A stretch of 64,000 nucleotides of DNA from Ampullaceana balthica. Lineage: Eukaryota > Mollusca > Gastropoda > Lymnaeidae. Location: contig CALYLW010000068.1 of NCBI GenBank assembly GCA_944989445.1, forward strand, positions 253,001 through 317,000, in the 5' to 3' direction. Both the position numbers and the translations under genes were made by a program. Positions 25,601-40,600 of the stretch are shown here, one piece after another (position 1 is the stretch's first letter; every line of letters begins with the position of its first letter). The notes under the pieces were generated by a model, which was not told the DNA's origin, ran no database searches, and saw only the letters and a program-made list of their open reading frames with translations.

Positions 25601-28600
25601 CATGCAGATATTAGATGCAATGATACCTGTAAAATCAGACAAAAGTATCTCATTAGGTAAATGATCAGGTAACAATGTAACTCATACTAGGTAAATGATC
25701 AGGTAACAATGTAATACTTACTAGGTAAATGATCAGTTAATAATGTAATACTTACTATGTAAATGATCAGTTAATAATGTAATACTTACTAGGTAAATGA
25801 TCAGTTAATAATGTAATACTTACTAGGCAAATGATCAGTTAATAATGTAATACTTACTAGGTAAATGATCAGTTAATAATGTAATACTTACTAGACAAAT
25901 GATCAGTTAATAATGTAATACTTACTAGGTAAATGATCAGTTAATAATGTAATACTTACTAGGCAAATGATCAGTTAATAATGTAATACTTACTAGGTAA
26001 ATGATCAGTTAATAATGTAATACTTACTAGGCAAATGATCAAGTAAAAACGCGATAGCTACTAGGAACTGATAAGTCTTCCTTAAGAAACGCTAAATAGG
26101 TTGAAAGAACGATAAAAAAAAGAAACTGCTTAAGTAAAGACTAAATGTAATTTAACTTCAAATATATAATTCTGAAAAAAAATGATGTAAAATTCATAAG
26201 TTCAAATTACCTCACTAAAATTGATTTTGATTTAAAAATAAACCAAGGCTTTCTATGGTGTCCTGTATCAGGGGAGAGATGGGGAATGGGAGCTACATAC
26301 ATCTATGACGCCCCCATTTATGTCATCTTCTTTAACCTTTGGACCAAGTCTGAGGCTATTATTAATTTGACCTATATGCAAAGTTCAGTCATCTAAATAA
26401 AACGTATTTTAATTGCTTGCTAAGTGAAACACAACATATGGACATAACAGTCTCTAAGATTGCAGGTCGTGCGCGAATCCACCACCCCTGCAAGGAGGGC
26501 GGAAATGTGAAGGTGAATCAATGCGTTACGTAGACGAAACATGCCTCAACCCTAACTGTCCTGAAGGTGAGGGGTAATGTCCTTGACCGTTACTGAGGTG
26601 GGTTGAAGGTTAATGTCCTAGGCCGTTACCATGATCAAGGTGAGGGGTAATGTCCTTGACTCTTAACGTCGTGAAGTTTAGGGGTAATGATTTTTAACGT
26701 TACTGTGGTGAAGGTGCAGGATAACGTCCTTGACCCTTAGTGTCATGAAAGTTAAGGGCTATGGCCTAGACCCTTAGTGTCATGAAAATTAAGGGCTATG
26801 GCCTTGACCCTTACTGTCATGAAAGTTAAGGGCTATGTCCTTGATCCTTAGTGTCATGAAAGTTAAGGGCTATGGCCTTGACCCTTACTGTCATGAAAGT
26901 TAAGGGCTATGGCCTTGACCCTTAGTTTAATGAAAGTTAAGGGATATGGCCTTGACCCTTAGTGTCATGAAAGTTAAGGGCTATGGCCTTGACCCTTAGT
27001 GTCATGAAAGTTAAGGGCTATGGCCTTGACCCTTAGTGTCATCAAAGTTAAGGGCTATGTCCTTTACAGCTACTGCTGTGAAAATGAGGGGGAAATGTGT
27101 TTGACAATGTCATGAAATATAAAGAGAAAAGTTCTTGACTTTACTGCCGTGACGATGACCACTACTATTAAAAAGATTAAATTTCAGCCAGTTCGGTATT
27201 TTTATAGCAATGGGAAACTATTATCATTCAACATCAATCTATTGAACACTGCCAATTTGCATTTGTTACTTTACTTAATTTGTATTTAACATAGATCTCT
27301 ATTGTTTGAAAATCTATTCATCACTTAACAGCTTGTTTTATGGCATTTAATTTATCATGAAAATCTATAAAGACAAAAACAATGACTGGTGAATTATTTG
27401 TAGTCCTTGAGGACCTATTGATGGTCAACTATATGTAGTCCTTAAGGCCCTATTGATGGTCAACTATATGTAGTCCTTGATGATCTATTGATGGTCAACT
27501 ATATGTAGTCCTTGAGGACCTATTGATGGTCAACTATATGTAGTCCTTGAGGACTTATTGATGGTCAACTATATGTAGTCCTTGAGGCCTTATTGATGGT
27601 CCACTATATGTGTCCTTGAGGCCCTATTGATAGTTAACTATATGTAGTCCTTGAGGCCATATTGACGGTCAACTATATGTAGTTCTTTTCGCCCTATTGA
27701 TGGTCAACGAAATGTAGTTCCTCGATGCCCTATTTATGGTCGACTATATGCAGTCTTTGGGGCCCTATTGAGGGTCAACCATATGTAGTCCTCGAGGCCC
27801 TATTTATTGGACGACTAAATGTAGTCCTTGAGGACCTATTGATTGTCAAATATATGTAGTCCTTTTCGCCCTATTGATGGTCAACCATATGTAGTTCCTC
27901 GAGGCCCTATTTATGGTCGACTATATGTAGTCCTTCAAAAAACAAAATTTTTGAAAATAAACTTCCTACGTCCTACAAGATGGAGTCATACAAGTAGAAA
28001 ACCGTAACCTGGAGCAAATAAACAACTTTGTATACCTTGGGAGTGTGTTCAGTGTATCAGGGGAGACAGAGGAGGATATCGAACATAGAATAAATTTGCC
28101 ACGACAGGCTTTTACCAATCTGAAACAGGTCTGGAGATCTACATTCATCTCTGTCAAAACAAATTTAAGGATCTTTAACACCAATGTTAAAACGGTCCTA
28201 CTTTATGGATCCGAAACATGGCGGACGACAGAGACAACAAAACATAGACCCCAGACCTTTGTTAACAGATGCCTCAGAAATATTCTGAAAATAAAATGTT
28301 TCGACAAGGTCGAAAACTCCAAGCTGTGGGAGGGGTGTGGACAAAGAACAGTAGAACAACAAATCATGGAAAGAAAGTGGAGATGGATTGGACACACCCT
28401 CAGGAAAGATAACAGTAGGGCCAGGCAGTTCTTAGATTCTAGCCCCCAGGGCAAACGACAATGAGGAATATCCAAGCGTACATGGAGACGAAGCATGTTG
28501 GACGAGCCTGGAAGAACCGGGAAGAGCTGGAAAGAATTGAAGCGACTGGCAAGGGACCGTGCGAGCTTTGACAGAGGCCTTATTTTCCACAAGGAACGCA

Positions 28601-31600
28601 AAGGACAAATGATGATGATGATGATATGGAATCCTTAAGGCCCTATTGATGGTCAAACATATGTAGTCCTTGTGGCCATATTGATGGTCAATTTTATGTA
28701 GTCATTGAGGCCCTATTGATTGTCAATCATATGTAGTCCATGTGGCCCTATTAATGGTCACTTTGTGTAGTCCTTGAGGCCCTATTTATGGTCGTTTATA
28801 TGTAGTTATTAAGGCCCTATTGATGGTCAACAATATATAATCCTTGAGAAAGAATTTACGGAAATAAGTTAATACAATGGCATTGGCGAATTGTGATCGC
28901 TTCGTTTACCGTACAAATACAAAACATAATATACTTTTAACAATAAAAATAAAATTGTACGCCAGTACACATACCCTTAACCCACTACACATAATTTCCA
29001 CAATGTAAAGAAGTTCTATTTTCATATCTTAATGTGGCAGGACTATTACATAAATAGCTGACCCGCGGCGTAGCATACGCCGCTAATGATTAAGTGACGG
29101 GTGAAGTCTTCCTGAAAGACACAGTTGTCAAAATGGGGTGGGTTTGGGCAAACGACTGTGAGTGAATGAAAAGAAGGAACTCTGGAGAGACCCGCGGCGT
29201 GTCACCCGTCAAAAATGACTGAAGTTTTCAAAAAAAATACACATCAGATTAATAAAAACGTAATACAGAACTTTCATTTATTTTTTTTTAATGTTTATTT
29301 GATTGATTTATTATCATATTGAACAATTTTATGCGGAACGTTCGAAAAGTGTTATTTTTGGTACAGTAATTTGGTGCGCACTATAGAACAAATCGATCGC
29401 AGCGCCACCTATCAGCATTATTCCATACATACAGACAGACAGACAACGGGAATTATGTATATTGATAATTTTCTATAGAGAAAAAAAAATGCTGCGCACC
29501 TAAAGTCTTGAATGAGTTAAATGATCTATATACCATAGATATAATTCACCAGAACAAGATCAAGAGCGATAAGTGTGCACTGATCTATGAATTTCTAGTC
29601 AATGATTTATTTTAATTATGATATCGAATTAATTACCAAATATATGTTATACATTTTTAATTTAATTTTAACAAATAAAATGCAAAAAGTAGCATATTCT
29701 ATACAGATTGAAATTATTTATTGTTTTTTTATGCGATTGTCAGGGTGTCCAGAATACACGTTCGGTGTCGACTGTGTCAGTTGCAGAAACTGTGAGCCAC
29801 CTTGTGACAAAGTTACCGGTGTCTGTACATCCTGTAAAGCTGGATTTAAACATCCTGAAAGTCAATGTCACTCAGGTGAGAACAAGGTTTAAATATCCTG
29901 AAAGTCAATGTCACTCAGATGAGAACAAGGTTTAAACATCCTGAAAGTCAAGGTCACTCAGGTGAGAACAATGGGTCTAAATTTCGTGGTAAATAAATGC
30001 TTCTAATATTATTTGTTACTCTGTTTATAGGTTGTGTGTGGTTTAACCAACTCGCTCTCCTCACATAAAAGTCTGACTGTCAAACTTAACAGTAGCCTCA
30101 TTTTGACTAGGCCAATGAAACATTTTACGGAATCTCTGAACGTCCTACTGAACTCGGAAACGTTTGAGCAAATACTAAATTTATGAATGGATCAATCGTG
30201 CAACATCTATATATATAATTTACCAGAAATTAGGACTAACACAAGATGTGTGCAAATAAGCATGACGAATGTTACTTGCTAGGGTTGACCAGTCACAGTT
30301 TATGGGAGGCACGCGAGGTTGGGTGGCAGGTAACAACAACTGCAGTACGTATAACTAAAGACCAACAATGCGTCGGCGGAAGCCCCCCCCCCTCCAAAGT
30401 TCACTCGCGTTGTTTTCATTTCGTCGTGCTGCTGTTTGTGTTCGTTCTTTCTCCCCGTTCTTGGCAGTGTCTATGAGCAAGTCTGCTGCGTATGCTACGC
30501 CGCGGGTCGTATCTTGTTGTATTTAAATTAGGGGCGCCTGGAAAACTAAGGCAATAGTGTCCTCGCCTCACAGGCCGCGTTCGTGGTGCTTAGCCCACTT
30601 TAGGCCACAACATAAATGTCACTGAATGACTTTGGGCTAAAAAGTTCAATGCTGGCTTCGAGAGGAGATTGGCGCAGCCAAGTCCACCAAGCCCCAAGAA
30701 AGCTCTAATGGAAATATTAGAATCTCCTACGATCACGAGGTAATGGAATATTTTCTAAGAGAAAATTGTAACAATAGAGCCATTCATTTTGGAAGAATTC
30801 GTGTAGGAATGGTTTAAGGCTAGGGTGGGCAAACATTTTTTATGGAGTGCCACATTGAAAAATTTGTTTCAGGGGTCCCCATATATATTTTGTCGACTTC
30901 AATTACACGTTACAATATATAAAAATACGAATTAGAGATAATAATCATTTATTTATCCTTTTATTTCACATTCGCATTCGATTACAATTCAAATTACATT
31001 TCAATATACGACTGAAACAGTTTCTTTTTTTTCATACAAATTTTATTATTTCTAAATATTTTTAAAAAGTTATACTTAGCTGTCAAAATAAAGTTTTTGA
31101 CTATAAATCCCTTATATATGAGACATAAATAACAGTATTGATTATGTTCAGTAGTATAAGCACCGCGCGACACACTAAGCATTTCAAGACTGATTGTGAC
31201 TGAACTCAGTGTGCTGTAAAACACGGGGATGTTGTTATCGAAGGCTGGAGTTAACCTTCAGTGACCCTTGGAGGTCAACTATAGCATGCTACATAGAGAT
31301 ACATAATTTAATTACGGTACATTAAATCGATCTGAAATTTTGATACAATGCAATGTTAGGTAACAAACGTCTATGTACACAATTTCAGCTCGATAGGATC
31401 ACGGAGAGTGGGTCATTTTTTATTTTTGTTTTTACGCGGGATCACGACAGAAAGAAAGAGAGAACGACAAGACGGGGAAGTAAATATAAGGGATTTAAAA
31501 GAATGAAATTCTTTTACACGCGAGATAACTACAAAGAACAGTTATAGTTAATGAAAAGTATGTACTTGTTGACAAGTAGGGATAATATTCTCAATCTGCG

Positions 31601-34600
31601 GAAATTCGGAATGCAATCAGTCAACATCGATCTTTTCTTATTCTTGTAATTTAAATAACAAACAACTTTCCTTTAATATAAATGTTGATCAAATAGTTAA
31701 ATTGTTTGGCAACAAAGGTTTTTAAAGTGTGGAAAAGCCACTCCTGGCCAAAATTCATAAAACTCCAGCAGAAGAACTGACTTTGGCTTCTCCTTCAGGT
31801 CATAACCTTCTTGGAGGTCAAGCAGCTCAAACTGTATATCACCTGGAGCAGAATCACCTTCAGTGGCGAACTGAGAAAATATTGAGTGGTTCCAGGTTCT
31901 TGAAATCTTAGAACCTCCTTTCAAATTCAATTACCAAGGCATCCAACTGTGCTTTGTACTTGTCAGCCTTTTCACCAGAAATGATTTTCTGTTTCAGCAA
32001 AGAGAAGTGGCAAAACCTGTTTTCACCTGCTTTCCTGAAGAACATGAAGAAATTTTCCTGAGATATTGCACCATATACATATATTTCATGTGCAAACAAG
32101 CTCTTGCATTGAAGTTTGACTTTAAATGTATTCAACTTTTGCATAATGTCAGTGGCAAAAAGGAATTCTGACTTTCAGTCCTCATTTAATATGGAATTAA
32201 CAAAGTCACTATCGTAATGTCTTCATCTCCAGTTACATAACTATTTATTTCTTGAGATCCCCACTCGTCTCAAGATCTTGTCCAGGCTCAGCCAGCGGGC
32301 ACAGCTGTGGTAGATAATATCATAATATTCAAATATTCAAGCATTGCCTTGAACTACCTGTTGGTGCCCTGCCTGTGACAAAGTTTATCATAATGGCAAC
32401 TGCTTGACATTCAACACAACTTTACACAGACTTTCCTGATGCATTCAACAGTGAAGAGTTAATAGTGTATGGCCAGGGTGTTCATCTTTAATTCTATTGT
32501 TCATCAATTTCATCAGACCTACTTTTTCCAGTTAAAGCACGCGTCCCCCATCGTTTGATACACTTGCAATCTTGTTCCATACCGTTCTTTCAACACTGGT
32601 CTATCCAGTGCTGAATAAATCCTGGCAGGAAGTTGTGTCTTTGAGTTACTCAAAACTAAGTAATTCTTCGGTTATCTTGAAACCAGTGTTTATTCCCCGT
32701 AACAAGTGTACTGTTCCTATACATTAATACTTTCGTACAAAGCAAGAGAGTACCACAAAAAGTCTTTGCTTGCATCTCGAAGTTAGTGCATCAAATTTTC
32801 ACTTATTTTTTTAATCCGCCTGATGACAGTTCTCGTTAATAAGAAATACTGTCAAATTTTTTGTGTGCTCACGACACGTTATACGTGGTGCATCTTACAA
32901 GATTTCCTTGATGAACTCGATGTCAGAGAAAGTTTTTTTTCCTTTTTATGATCTTATGGGACAACACCAAACTGACTTCTGTTGCTGCCAATGTTCACTC
33001 TAAGGTTCGTTGGAACGTCAGCAAAGCACAAAAACTTATGTTCAAAGTTGGTAAGCATCCATATTTGTGCACTACTGTACAAAATTCGCTGCGCGATATT
33101 TCTAAACTGCTGCGCATCGACGGAAAGATATCTGCGCTGCCGCGCAGTCGTAAAACTTAAAGGTAACATTGTTTGCAGCATCTTGCATGAAAGAATGATA
33201 GGTGAAAACATTTTGCTGCTTCTTTAAATTATTAATCAACTCCTGGCGCTTCCTTTTACTCTTTTCGCTCCTTAAATTTGTGCCCGAAATCCTATTGTTT
33301 TATTTTATGGTGTCTTTTTAAGTTGTACCACTTAAAGACGCTCACACTGTCAGGTCAAAGCAAAAAGACTGCTTTGCTCCAACACTTATCAAGCAGTATT
33401 TAGCAGTCCATTCGTCATTAAAAACACGACATTCGTTTTTAATTAAAAAAAAATAAATTTTTGGGCAACACTCATGTTTAAATCAACGTCCATTTGCTTT
33501 TAAATTACAATTTTTTTAAAGTGTTCAAAATGTAAATTGAAAAAAGCCTATTTCGGTTAAGCTGAAATGTATTTTCAAATATTTATGTTCACATTTAATG
33601 ACTAATGATCACTAATCAATTCTTGGGCCATAAAGCCGATTATTATCCCTAGAATCGAATGAAGTACACCAAATACAATTTGAAATATATATTGAAAATT
33701 GTAAACAAAACACATTACTATGACATAAAATCGCCTCATGTATATGCCTACGAGTCGCATGATATACTCTGACCGGCAGCATATAGACCGCGGGCCGTAG
33801 TTTGCCCACCCCTGTGTTAGATTTTTTAAATTAAATATGGGGGCGGGTGGTGGCGCTGAGTAATATATATTATTTTCTGGAAAGGGGGTGGTAGACCAAA
33901 AAAGTTTGGGAACCACTGGTCCACAATATTTCTATTTTTCGCAGCATTCATGGTTGAATCAACGTCTGTTCACTTTTAAATTACACTTTTTACGAAACGG
34001 TTCATTTTAAAAATGTAATTCATAATAAACAAAAGCCAATTCCGTTTGATATATACGAGAACGAGGCTACGCCTAATAGGCATGCATAGCATCGAGCTCC
34101 TGTCTAATTGTGATTTTTTTATGTGTTGGACTGTTTCTGTTTTCTTTATAATATTTCTGGATCAGGATGTTCATTATGGATCCCTGTTTCGGATGAGCTG
34201 CGTTTTTCTTTTCTGAAAATGTTGGATTATTTATTTTTTGGCTGTTTTTCTTTGCGAGGCTAACGCTTTGGCCCGACTACAATGTCAGCCATCTTTGTTC
34301 CTATGGTCAACGCTCGGACAAGCCCATGAAGTGGACAATAACAATAGCAAGGCCCGACAGCACACAGGTAGGCGACCAATACACTACACACGCAATTGCC
34401 TATTATCACCGAATACGAAGCATACACGCATAAAATATGAACTGGTTTGTATACTTAAGGATATGTGTATTGGCCGAAACCTTCACCGGAAGCGTACCTC
34501 TCGTGGTGGGAAATGAAAACAGAGACGATCCCTACTCTTATTACGGAACAAATATCTAACTCTGAATTTCGTGTTGGTGAAAATAGCCATCAACGACGCT

Positions 34601-37600
34601 CTTATAACATAACTAATGGTATACCTATCAAAACGTCTCCCAACTGTTCAGAAAGAATTCTCTGCATCGCATCATTTAACGCCCTGTTACTTGGTCCATG
34701 TGACAAATGTACTGCTGTATGCGAATTCATCAAGGACTGGCAGATAGACATCATGTTTATTCAGGAGACCTGGTTTCGACAGACTGGTGATGAAGGAAAG
34801 TGTGCTGATCTTGCTCCACTCGGCTATTCTGTTAGATCATTTCCACGTTCCACTCGAGGTGGCGGCCTAGCTGTTGTTTACAAAAGCACGATTTCTCAGG
34901 AGCTTTGATTTTTAACAGAATTCAAATTTGTACATACATCTTTCGAGTTAGTTCAACTTACATTGCCAGTGCCACATCGTATCATCCACTTTATGTGCAT
35001 TTACCGTGTCTTTCCTAGCAGGAAAAATAAATTAACGGATGCCAAATTTCATGAGGAATTCCCGGAACTTTTGGATCATGCCAACACCCTGTCTGGCACT
35101 TACATGATATTAGATGACTTTAACTTTCATTTTGATCAACCTCAGAATCCCTCGACAGCAAAAATGGTGGACCTCTTGGAGGTATTCAACATTCATCAAA
35201 TGATTGATGAACCAATACACAATCGAGGACACATAATTGACTGGGTATTGCACAGACCTGACGATAACATTGTCAAATCCGCAACAGTAACAGAAGAGCT
35301 GTACTCGGATCACTTCTGTGTTATATGTGAACTTAGTGTGATTTCCCCCCCCCCTCCTCCCGCAATATTTCAGGACCTTCGTAATCTGCGTGCCCTGAAT
35401 CGCGACGCCTTCCGGCAAGATCTAAGTGTGGCCGTGTCCCCTGACCTCTGCCCCACTTTGGATAAACTGAATAGTACACTACGCACTGTGCTGGACTTAC
35501 ATGCCCCTGTCACCCGCCACAATGTCAAGTCAACACGGACAGCTCTCTGGTATTCAACAATAAGGGAACACGTTCTTCTACAGACACACGTATTCTCCAT
35601 GTTCCAAAGACACGAGCTAAAACTTTTGGCGAAAGGTCATTCACTTTTTGTGCAGCAAAACAATGGAATTCTCTACCATTACACATCCGTAGTATTCCAA
35701 CTACCAAGTCCTTCAAGACCGCACTTAAGACGCATCTTTTCAAAATGTATTTACTCAATTAATGAAACAACATTTCTTTTAATGATTAACGTAGCTTATG
35801 TGTAATGTACTGTCCTGTATGTTGTTATTATGGTATGAATGGTTATTTAATTATTATATGTATGTTATGAGCTCCATGTAAATCGCTATGAGCCCGTTTC
35901 CTTGCTGGGATACAGCGCTATATAAATTATCAATTATTATTATTATTATTATTGAGCTGAAATGCAAATTCAAATAGGGATGTTAACAATTAATGACTGA
36001 TGATCACTAATCGATTATGGAGCCAATATAAACAATTTAATATCATTAGATTGACATCAAATACTCGGAATAAATTACAAAGAACATTTGGAAAGTTCTA
36101 GACAAAAAAGTAACATTGACATAAAAACACAATATTGACATGCCAATGGGTCACAAACGCTCTGACGGGCCGAATGCTGCCCGTGGACCTTAGTTTGCTC
36201 CCCCCCCCCGGGTTTATTTTCGAAATGTGAAATCTATTTAGCTTTCTTCGAGCATCTAATACAAGGGTGGCCAAACGGTGGCTCACGAGCCACAAGCGAC
36301 TCTTCTGTGTTCACATTGCGGCTCGCGTACAATTTTTAAAATAGATGTTACACGTATTAATTTAAGATTTCCAAGCCAGGTTTAATGACCCATAGTGCTT
36401 CAATGCGGCTCTCAATTTTTAAATGGATCTCAGTTACTACGGTCTGGCCACCCCTGATCTAATTTATAAAGGGTTATATATTAAACAGTATTAACACTGG
36501 ATAGATCTCGAGTTATTTTGAAATAAATCTCGCTTGTTTGATGATTGATTCATTTAAAACATTCAAGAAATTATTGGCCACCGATGTAAATATTGAAAAC
36601 TGGCTGGACTATGCGTGCTATTCAGGGTGAACTATGTGTTGGTCAACAGGTCAAGCTTAAGGCGAAAACTCATCGCTCTCCTGTCAGACAAAGATGACGT
36701 CATGATCGGCTATCAGACTATTTAATTTAAGAACACAGAACGGGGCTTTTACTTCCTGCCAAATATAACTTTTGAGACTTGAAATTGCTTTAGGCGACAA
36801 CAATTGATGCTTTTCCCCTGTTCTCTGACCTCCAGTCAGTGAGTGATACCACAAGCAAAATATCATCTTCACATACGAATTGACATAATCTAAACATTAA
36901 TTAGAGCCGTAATGATCAGAGCATTAAAAGAAATATAAGAGTTGCATATATTACTTAGTTCAACAAGTTATTATATCTGACAGTGCCATTGGGCAAATAC
37001 CTTAACTTTAAAAAAAATGTTTCAACGGAACCAACAATCACTGTTATTCTGTACACGAACTTGGAGAACCACGAATGTTCTTAAAACGCACTTGTACAAG
37101 TAAATTTAAAATTCTTAAAATTGCACAGAATGCAAGGAACGACGAAGTTCTTAAAACTCCAAAGCGCTAAAACTCTAAAATGTGCACACACACAAAATCA
37201 AAGAATACTCCTCTGTGTAATTGATTAGGTTGTGACAATAACGAATACGGGAAAAACTGCGCAGGGAACTGCCTCAAAAGATGTGGGGAGCAATGTGACG
37301 ACCCGGTAACTGGGCGTTGTCGGAATGAGTCGCAGACAACGACAGTACAGGCCGACGTCACAACAACAACAGCAAGGACTGCAGCTACAACCCAAGTCAG
37401 TGAAGGTAAAAAGGACGACATCGTTTAATATTCAAATTTATTTCAAAACAGTTTCACAAATTTATTAAATTTCGTGCACTTCAACAGCGTGTTGAAATGA
37501 TTTGTAGGATCTTTACCGAACTAACTCAAACCAATGTGATTTATGAGATAACAATGTAATGTAGGAGTCGGTGAAAATTGGGCAACACAATTTTATTAAC

Positions 37601-40600
37601 GACTGTTGCTGAATTTGTTAATGCATTTTAAACATCGATGAAAAAGAAATTATCTCACATTGTATGAAGTGTGCAGGTTGTTAGGTAGTGGATCAATTTT
37701 TCTAGAAACTCCGTTATTAGGGGAGGGGGGAGTGGAAGCTTTGTCAATGGTATGTTAGTCTCAGCTTTATGTCTAGATTAAATAAAATATCAATTTATGA
37801 CATTGACATAGAGGTTTAGGTTGTGATTGTTGTGTTTCATTATTTCCCTTTAGACTCTAGGACAGAATGGTCACACAAATGGTTTCTACTGCTGCTCCTA
37901 CTTATTCCACTAGCCGTGTATATGTTTTCATTAAGGTACGTTATCATGTTGAGGACTAAAATTGTTGTTTCGTTCATTTCGAAGATGTGCCCCTGGCCGG
38001 GTCGGCAACATGCGGCTCTTTCGACGTCAAGATGCGGCTATCCAGTTAAATGCGCAAAGATAACTATATCATTTTTACATTTTCAAAACTCATGTTAGTG
38101 GCTATTCAAAAACTGACATTTTTTAAATTGTAACTTTTGGCTCTGTTGCCTCAATTTCTGCTGAGACCAGGTTTCTTGCCAAAGATCACTGAGATATTCT
38201 TTGGGTGTTTTTCTATCAACAGCCTCAAATTAAATTATTGACCATCAAATGTGGATGCTTTATTTTACTGTGTTTTAGATATTTTTGCCATTTAAAGAGC
38301 TTTTAAAAATTATGTGTCACTAGTTTTGTATATCTTTTCAAATCCGCTTTTAAGTTCAACTATAGATTTTGAGCGACTGGGGAAAATGACAGAAAGATAG
38401 TGAGATAAACATAATGTAATCAACACAGTTTACTATCAATAGAACATTTGCTGAACTGACACCTTTCAACTTATCAAGGATGTGCCCATGTGTGGCAACA
38501 CATCTGTTATATTGACTTAAGATAGCGGCAACAGCAGAAAAACTTATTTCGGGCGATATTCAACTGATAGACAATGGCAAACGAAATCTCCTGACGTTCA
38601 TAAAACTAATGAGCCATGATCTAACACAGTTGTTCTCAACGTTTTGAGATTCAAGGACCACTTGAAAAAATTTGTGTCATGGCCGCGGATCACTACTGAA
38701 AAATTGTGCTACTGCCGTGCTAGAAATGTATATATAATTATACTTTGTATATAACTAGTTAATAGTATACATGTTAGTTATTAAAACTATAATTAAATGC
38801 TATGAGTTGCGTGGTCCAAACAAAAACAATATTGAATGGAAACAGATTGTTATGACTGTCTTTTCCAACAAACGAATTTCACTTATACTAGTCTTATACT
38901 TATATTATTATTCTATTTTTACTGATTACTAAAAAAAACTTAGAAAGTGAAAAACAGTAGTTAGTATTAGTAAGATTGCAACATTATTTTATTTAGTGTG
39001 AGCCTTTAGTATGCACATTTGAGCACGGCTTATCCAAACGAGGTGTAAGAGCAATACTTGAAAGACTATATCGTAGTTCATCTTCATTTTGAAGTCAGAA
39101 ATGATGGTTTGTTTTGATTGTAATCAATGCAGAAAAAAAATACATTCACAAATATATAATGTTGCAAAGGGTAAAAGTATTTCAAAAGCTTTCTCATACA
39201 GTTCTAAGTACTCCAAAAAGTTCATCAAGCTCACTTTCTGATGCAGCATATTCAAAGTAGTATCGCTGGTCAGTTCAATGAAATGGTTCAAATTCGATTT
39301 TGATCAATTTAATGAGTCAATGTGTGCAAGAAACGGACTGAAAAACTCTGGACATTTAAATCACCAAAAGTATAAGTTAAATTGATCCTGCAGTGGTTGA
39401 ATATGGTCAGAAATCAAATTTATCAAAAATTGTTTATTGTTTTCAGCATTTTTTGGTTCATCGGTAAATTCGTATAATTTATCAAACATCTCAAACTTAC
39501 CCCTTAAATAATCTTGTTTTCCGAAAGATCAAGCTTTTTCGTAAAATCAGACACATTTGTAACTGAGAGTAATTAAATGTATCTGCTCTCCTTGTAGAGA
39601 TGAATTAAGTTTATTCAGCTCTTCAACAAAAACACAAAAAAAGCCAAGTAAGCCGAAACAGCCACCCATACGTTATATTCAAGATGATCTATAAACTTTG
39701 ATTTTTCTTCTCAAAAGAAACCCTCTCACCGCATCATGTAATTCAAACAGTCTGTTAACCCCCAACCCCCTTCATGTAACCAGGTTTTTTGGCCTGCGCA
39801 ACTCGTATAGCCGCAACGAATGATGCTCTAAAGTTAAGGGATTTTCATTGACTTGGTTTGCTGTTCGTGTGCAGGACTTCTGACTACCAAGTGAATATTT
39901 TATCAATGGTTTCTCCGAGCAGACATTTCGATTAGCTTTAAGATGTCTTCGGACTTTTGCAGGCGTCATCGCTTCATTTGCAAGATTTTTCTAGCGTGTT
40001 AAACACTCTGATCTGGTTTTGATCATTTATTATGTTAAGTTGTTTTCTTTACTAGAAATTCATCCATGTGTTCAATAAATTTAATTAATTTATTTATTTT
40101 AATACTTGTAATATTAATTTCGGGCTAATTTTCTCAATGTTTTCAAAACATTTTCTGAATGTCAACATAACAACTATAGTCTTCTAGAATCACATCATGT
40201 GATTTCCGGTATAGCTAATAGTAAACATAGAATCAAAACCTATAATTTCCGGCGCTCAGCTATCGCCATCGAGTGATTAAAAATAATCAATAGATTCAAA
40301 AGTGACAACAATTATACCTTTCTGTGTTTTTAATTAAAAGAAATAAAATTTCCTCCTTTGCTCGCCAAGGACATCTCTGCGGACCACTAGTGGTCAGTAG
40401 ACCACATGTTGAGATACACTGATCTAACATATCTGTAGCAAAATACTCAGTTGGACATTAAAAGCCATTTGTTTTTCTTGTTGAACACATTTATTGAGTT
40501 CATATTAAAAAACTGGGAACGATTTTTTATTTACGTATTTTTTTAAAAAATGTGTTTATCTAAAAATTTAGAATCGTTTTAAAATATTCATATAAATTGA

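Larger units (their letters stand above)
33930..36205 (-). mobile_element. Second, truncated copy of the 30820-33814 hAT, split by a LINE
   Basis: 33935-34057 matches 33465-33560 (aatcaacgtc, cttttaaattaca). 35954-36200 matches 33562-33812 (gctgaaatg, taatgactgatgatcactaatc, ending in the GGGCCG...TTTGC terminus). The CR1-like LINE at 34058-35953 lies exactly between. Confidence 0.78.

Noticed and set aside
37985..38090. Possible hAT end (ggtcggcaacatgcggctc)
   Set aside because: Resembles a common hAT terminus but I found no partner end or target duplication; too weak to list.
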